This document shows, one piece after another, positions 8,369-10,554 of a DNA stretch of 10,554 nucleotides. This DNA comes from Calditrichaceae bacterium. Lineage in GTDB: Bacteria; Calditrichota; Calditrichia; Calditrichales; Calditrichaceae. Each line of letters opens with the position of its first letter. Position 1 is the stretch's first letter. The stretch spans positions 1 through 10,554 of the forward strand of contig JAUXGF010000046.1 of the NCBI GenBank assembly GCA_030622395.1, given 5' to 3'. A program made the position numbers and the translations under genes. The notes beneath the pieces were generated by a model that did not search any database, was not told where the DNA came from, and worked only from the letters and a program-made list of their open reading frames with translations.

Positions 8369-8397
8369 GTCTTAAAATACATTACGAAATCTGTCAA
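8369..8397 (-). promoter_or_regulatory. Weak candidate promoter for the 71-aa gene
   Basis: Read on the - strand, a perfect TTGACA (8397-8392) is followed after 17 nt by TAAGAC, a poor -10 match, about 60 nt before the ATG. Only the -35 element is convincing, so the call is tentative. Confidence 0.25.
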
Positions 8398-8502
8398 AAA
8401 ATGACCATTTTTTTATCAAAAAAGGCTAACAGTTCAGCCCTTGTGAAGAATTGAATTAATGAATTGATGGAAGAAATGGTTACATCGAAGATAAGAATTT
8501 AG

Positions 8503-8530
8503 TTGCATTCTGTAAAATAATTTATATATT
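8503..8530 (+). promoter_or_regulatory. Candidate sigma-70-like promoter
   Basis: TTGCAT at 8503-8508 and TATATT at 8525-8530 are separated by 16 nt. Initiation would fall near 8537, giving a transcript of about 60 nt up to the terminator at 8569-8596. The AT-rich background makes chance matches common, so the support comes mainly from the terminator placed behind it. Confidence 0.35.
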
Positions 8531-8568
8531 AAATAATTATCCTATTGAGACTTCGTGTTTCTTTGGCC

Positions 8569-8596
8569 CCGAGCTCCCTGTGGACTCGGTTTTTTT
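8569..8596 (+). terminator. Intrinsic (Rho-independent) terminator
   Basis: CCGAG at 8569-8573 pairs with CTCGG at 8585-8589. Inside it, TCC (8575-8577) pairs with GGA (8582-8584), leaving one bulged C and a CTGT loop. A run of seven T (8590-8596) follows at once. The T run is on the + strand only, so it stops rightward transcription. No ordinary gene precedes it on that strand, which makes its client either a short RNA or a leader. Confidence 0.75.
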
Positions 8597-8612
8597 GTTT
8601 ATTGGGGTAATT

Positions 8613-8666
8613 ATGAAACATCGAGTAATTTTTTTATTGATGGATTTACTTTTATCATGCTATTAA
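8613..8666 (+). other. 17-codon signal-peptide-like ORF, possible remnant of a lipoprotein gene
   Basis: The frame encodes MKHRVIFLLMDLLLSCY and then TAA. A basic start, a hydrophobic core and LLSC resemble a lipoprotein signal with its lipobox, cut off just after the Cys. GGGG at 8604-8607, 5 nt before the ATG, could act as a ribosome binding site. It lies 16 nt behind the intrinsic terminator. Neither the same frame nor the two others continue convincingly downstream. It could be the surviving 5' end of a lost gene, or chance. Confidence 0.25.
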
Positions 8667-8789
8667 CATCTATCAAAATTTTCAAAAATACAAATGGTTA
8701 AATCTCAAATAGCAATTAATTTATAAATAGCACTTTTCAAATAAGAAAAAATAACCAAACAGATGAAGGCACGCACCCATGGGAATACA

Positions 8790-8839
8790 TCCCGATTCGG
8801 GGCTGGATAATAATGTCTGATTTCATCCCGATTTCGGGA
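8790..8839. repeat. Pair of near-identical CCCGA palindromes
   Basis: CATCCCGATTCGGGG at 8788-8802 and CATCCCGATTTCGGGA at 8824-8839 differ by one T and the last base, and are 36 nt apart. Each is self-complementary (arms CCCGA/TCGGG and TCCCGA/TCGGGA). A half copy, CCCGAAT, follows at 8850-8856. There is no T run on either strand, so they are not ordinary terminators. They resemble dispersed REP-like intergenic elements. Confidence 0.6.
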
Positions 8840-8881
8840 ATTCTAAAGACCCGAATTTATCTTGACACGAGGAACGAATTG

Positions 8882-9288
8882 TTAGTCTTTAATTTTGCTG
8901 TTTATCTTTGAATTTACCTGTTGAAATACTTCTTTTGCTGTATTATAAAACTCTTTTACAGTTTTTAATGATGGTGTTGCCCATTTGGAAGTAGGCCTAA
9001 ATCTGAAGGATATCTTGAGTCAATATACGTTTCGTTTATTCTTTTAAGTGATTGTAAATTTACATCTATTTTTTCATATTCACTAATCATTCCATATAGC
9101 TTTAGTAAATTATGAATACGTGGAATTTCACCTGTGTAAAAAATTAAAATACTTTTAAATGCTTTTTCAATGCATTGCTGGGAATGGAAGGCAATAATAT
9201 TGGTTAGATTTTCATCATCTAATATCTTTTCAATAACTAATAAATCTTTCTTGGCATGATTTAGCCACTCTTTAGTTAGCTCGTTCAT
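8882..9288 (-). pseudogene. HEPN-domain protein, frameshifted near the C-terminus (HepT-like)
   Basis: As read, the protein has 107 residues and stops at 8965. The N-terminal part is a clear HEPN domain: WLNHAKKDLLVIEKIL, then AFHSQQCIEKAFKSILIF (residues 33-50), then IPRIHNLLKLYG and YIDSRYPSDLGLLPNG. The frame then runs into an odd HHH and a stop. In another frame the expected helix continues as PSLKTVKEFYNTAKEVF and ends at TAA 8884-8882. Adding one G to the GGG run at 8982-8980 joins both into a 135-residue protein of ordinary HEPN length. The ATG at 9288 is chosen because the HEPN homology begins at MNELTKEW; the frame open to 9384 adds only sequence overlapping the partner gene. It overlaps the MNT gene by 17 nt. 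HEPN proteins of such pairs are often RNase toxins, but the classical Rx4-6H motif is not evident. A sequencing error is possible. Confidence 0.85.
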
Positions 9289-9616
9289 ATAACAAAAAAC
9301 CTTTTTGAGTAATTTCTTTGGCAAATGCCTTATTAATTTTTTGCAATTTCTTAAATTCACCTTTTGAATAAACAAGCAAGTCAATCGGGATTTTAAAACT
9401 TAATTCAAGTAAGGTATCTCTAACTTTTACTTTTTCATTCAATTTTTCTTCATAATCTTTAGGTATTTCTTCTTTATTTAAAATTACTACAATATCAACA
9501 TCGCTGTTTTCATTAGCTGTTTTATTTGCTAATGAGCCAAAAAGGTAAATTTGATAAGGATTAATCTTTTTCAATGATTCCACTATTTGTGGGATATATG
9601 CTGATAAGTTATTCAT
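9272..9616 (-). CDS. MNT-type nucleotidyltransferase (MntA-like antitoxin candidate)
   Basis: This 114-residue protein is a minimal nucleotidyltransferase of the pol-beta superfamily. The core motif is intact: Gly27-Ser28, ten residues, then Asp39-Val-Asp41, which is the GSX10DXD pattern of MntA-type enzymes. Asp79 in IPIDLLVY is the likely third metal-binding carboxylate. In MntA-HepT pairs such enzymes neutralise the HEPN toxin by attaching nucleotides to it; this role is carried over from the family and gene order. The stop overlaps the HEPN start by 17 nt, so the two are translationally coupled. The ribosome binding site is poor (an AT-rich leader). The DNA of both genes is visibly more AT-rich than the efflux genes, suggesting separate acquisition. 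Confidence 0.88.
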   Translation of the reverse strand: MNNLSAYIPQIVESLKKINPYQIYLFGSLANKTANENSDVDIVVILNKEEIPKDYEEKLNEKVKVRDTLLELSFKIPIDLLVYSKGEFKKLQKINKAFAKEITQKGFLLYERAN

Positions 9617-9641
9617 ATTAAAATTATCCGTGATTTTTTTT

Positions 9642-9670
9642 CAAAAATAAAATACAAAGTTTAAATCAAT
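9642..9670 (-). promoter_or_regulatory. Candidate promoter of the MNT/HEPN pair
   Basis: On the - strand, TATTTTTG (9649-9642) matches the Bacteroidota-type TAnnTTTG element, with ATTG (9670-9667) 17 nt upstream, close to the usual TTTG at about 19 nt. It lies 25 nt before the ATG. The surroundings are AT-rich, so a chance match is possible. Confidence 0.25.
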
Positions 9671-9711
9671 AACGCAAAGAATCAATATCGGTTATTTTCA
9701 TAAAAGACATG

Positions 9712-9731
9712 CTATCTATTGAAATAGATAG
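9712..9731. repeat. Perfect 20-nt palindrome with 9-bp arms
   Basis: Arms CTATCTATT (9712-9720) and AATAGATAG (9723-9731) flank a GA spacer. It sits between the divergent MNT gene and the truncated PP-loop gene, immediately before the surviving open frame of the latter (9732). It could be a regulator operator or a scar or target of recombination. No T run follows, so it is not a terminator. Confidence 0.6.
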
Positions 9732-10544
9732 ATTTATGGTAAACCTCGCAGCAATCCATGCCGGGTACTTGCCGTGACAGTAGATTTTGGATTTATGCCG
9801 ACCGGTCCCGCGAAGGAAAATATTAAACGCGTTGCTGATCATCTTGGGATTGATCATATTAACTATGAAATTCCTTCTGATTATGTCCGTCGCAGTTTTC
9901 GCGGTGCAATCGAAAAAGGCAGGCTTCTTTGCGGGTTTTGCACCACATTATGCTGGGCTATCCCCCGCAAGATAGCTATTGAACGACATATTCCTCTATA
10001 TATAATAGGTTCAGACAGAGGCCAAATGTTCCGGGAATTATCTCCGGAAACGGCTCCTGTTTCGGGATCCCGCCTTATTGATATGATGCTTACTCCATAT
10101 TCGGAAGAAAAAACATTGCGTTTCGATAATCCAAAAATCGTGAATAGATGGCGCTCCATGCTGTGAAGTTTTGGGCTGCCCGCCGAATTTTGCGAAGAGA
10201 TATACCCTTTTTCCGAGCCTCTTCCGGGAACTAAAGCCGTGCCGTTGTCTCTCCAGTTTTTCCTTTTTCATGCTTACAATGAAAAAGAAATCAAACGTAT
10301 ACTTGCCAGCAAAGCCGGTTGGCGTTTACCACCGGACGACCATCTGCATTCGCATCATGACTGTGTGCTGCACGACGCTGCAATGTACTTTGTTCGGGAG
10401 GCGGTTGGAACAACTCTTACAACAGGCGAAATTTGCGCGGATGTACGCGAGGGCGAGATCACACGTGAAGAAGCTGTTAAGGTACTTGAAGATGAGGAAA
10501 AGTATCGGCTCAGTTGCAAATTTATGGGGGATTATTTAATTTAA
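9732..10544 (+). pseudogene. PP-loop-type ATPase / N-acetyl-sugar amidotransferase-like gene, 5'-truncated and with in-frame TGA
   Basis: One frame carries recognisable protein from about 9765 (VLAVTVDFGF, the second strand of a PP-loop/AANH-type ATP-pyrophosphatase fold) to TAA at 10542-10544. Later parts include a Cys cluster (LLCGFCTTLCW), IPLYIIGSDRGQMFREL, and a C-terminal helix DVREGEITREEAVKVLE like that of N-acetyl-sugar amidotransferase relatives. Two lesions are seen. The first strand with the ATP-binding SGGxDS loop is absent upstream, where the frame closes at TAG 9729-9731. A TGA at 10164-10166 also splits the protein (WRSML, stop, SFGLPAEFCEEIYPF), with the same frame and similar protein style on both sides. 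The GTG at 9774 is therefore not a credible native start. The exact family is uncertain; PP-loop kinship is inferred from fold-like patterns. Its GC-richer codons differ from the MNT/HEPN genes beside it. Confidence 0.7.
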
Positions 10545-10554
10545 CTATATGGGA

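Larger units (their letters stand above)
8311..8881. other. Gene-poor AT-rich region
   Basis: No convincing gene longer than 20 codons is seen on either strand. The stretch holds the 5' region of the 71-aa - strand gene (8311-8400), a promoter-like site (8503-8530), an intrinsic terminator (8569-8596), a 17-codon signal-peptide-like ORF (8613-8666), and two CCCGA palindromes (8790-8802 and 8826-8839). The part from 8667 to 8780 shows nothing I can assign. Confidence 0.7.

Noticed and set aside
8404..8436. T-run/A-run inverted repeat and GGCT...AGCC pairing near 8404-8436 as a terminator or RNA
   Set aside because: The first consists of simple A/T tracts, and the second has only 4 bp with no T run behind it.
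8862..8890. TTGACA at 8862-8867 as a + strand promoter
   Set aside because: No acceptable -10 follows at 16-18 nt, and it would drive transcription only against the MNT/HEPN genes.
9288..9384. Extended N-terminus of the HEPN protein up to 9384
   Set aside because: The extra 32 residues lie wholly inside the MNT coding sequence and show no HEPN similarity; MNELTKEW at 9288 is the natural start.
10164..10166. In-frame TGA read as selenocysteine in the PP-loop-type gene
   Set aside because: The gene also lacks its 5' part. No good SECIS-like hairpin with an apical GG-type loop is seen just downstream, only 3-4-bp GC pairings around 10172-10184. The surrounding motif is not a known selenoprotein context. 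A nonsense mutation is simpler.
9881..10539. Other frames across the PP-loop-type region (- strand 9881-10271 and + strand 10171-10539)
   Set aside because: The protein-like signal stays in one + frame on both sides of the TGA; these other frames are basic and of random composition.
9732..10544. TGA recoded as an amino acid in this organism
   Set aside because: TGA ends the DUF3108 gene at 8083-8085 at the expected position, while other full-length genes contain no internal TGA, so the standard code holds.
1..10554. CRISPR array, tRNA or rRNA genes, IS or phage genes
   Set aside because: No regularly spaced direct repeats, no tRNA-like cloverleaf sequence, and no transposase, integrase or phage protein pattern was found.

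Overview
The window looks like an accessory region of a Gram-negative bacterium. It encodes an outer-membrane TolC-type channel, a lipoprotein periplasmic adaptor and an inner-membrane RND pump. The lineage cannot be fixed from sequence alone. Protein style, moderate-to-low GC and lipoprotein-type export signals fit the FCB/Calditrichota-like groups. Readable Shine-Dalgarno sequences (for example before tolC-, adaptor- and pump-type genes) argue against a typical Bacteroidota genome. This placement is inference.

Left part (1-6199, + strand): a compact efflux operon with a TetR-family regulator (5' end outside the window), outer-membrane factor, membrane-fusion lipoprotein and RND transporter. 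Gaps are 12, 15 and 55 nt. The likely logic is local repression by the TetR protein, relieved by a pump substrate, with the three pump genes forming one tripartite exporter. The pump carries Asn at two positions that are charged in AcrB, so its ion coupling may differ.

Middle part (6283-8085, + strand): a Cys-rich DUF3795 protein, a PaaI/THEM4-like hotdog thioesterase and an exported DUF3108 protein, possibly co-transcribed. A 71-aa unknown protein with a strong ribosome binding site lies convergently on the - strand (8095-8310).

Right part (8311-10554): a remodelled, decaying region. It starts with a gene-poor stretch (8311-8881) holding a candidate promoter, a clear + strand intrinsic terminator, a 17-codon signal-peptide-like ORF directly behind it, and two near-identical CCCGA palindromes. 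Next comes an AT-rich MNT nucleotidyltransferase/HEPN pair on the - strand, resembling MntA-HepT toxin-antitoxin modules. The HEPN gene has a single-base frameshift: adding one G to a GGG run restores a conventional C-terminus. The window ends with a 5'-truncated PP-loop-type ATPase gene, also interrupted by one in-frame TGA and therefore a likely pseudogene. A perfect 20-nt palindrome lies just before its surviving reading frame.

I see no tRNA, rRNA, CRISPR array, IS transposase or phage gene. I found no convincing undescribed system. The most worthwhile signals are the frameshifted HEPN gene, the doubly damaged PP-loop gene and the terminator/leader arrangement at 8503-8666.
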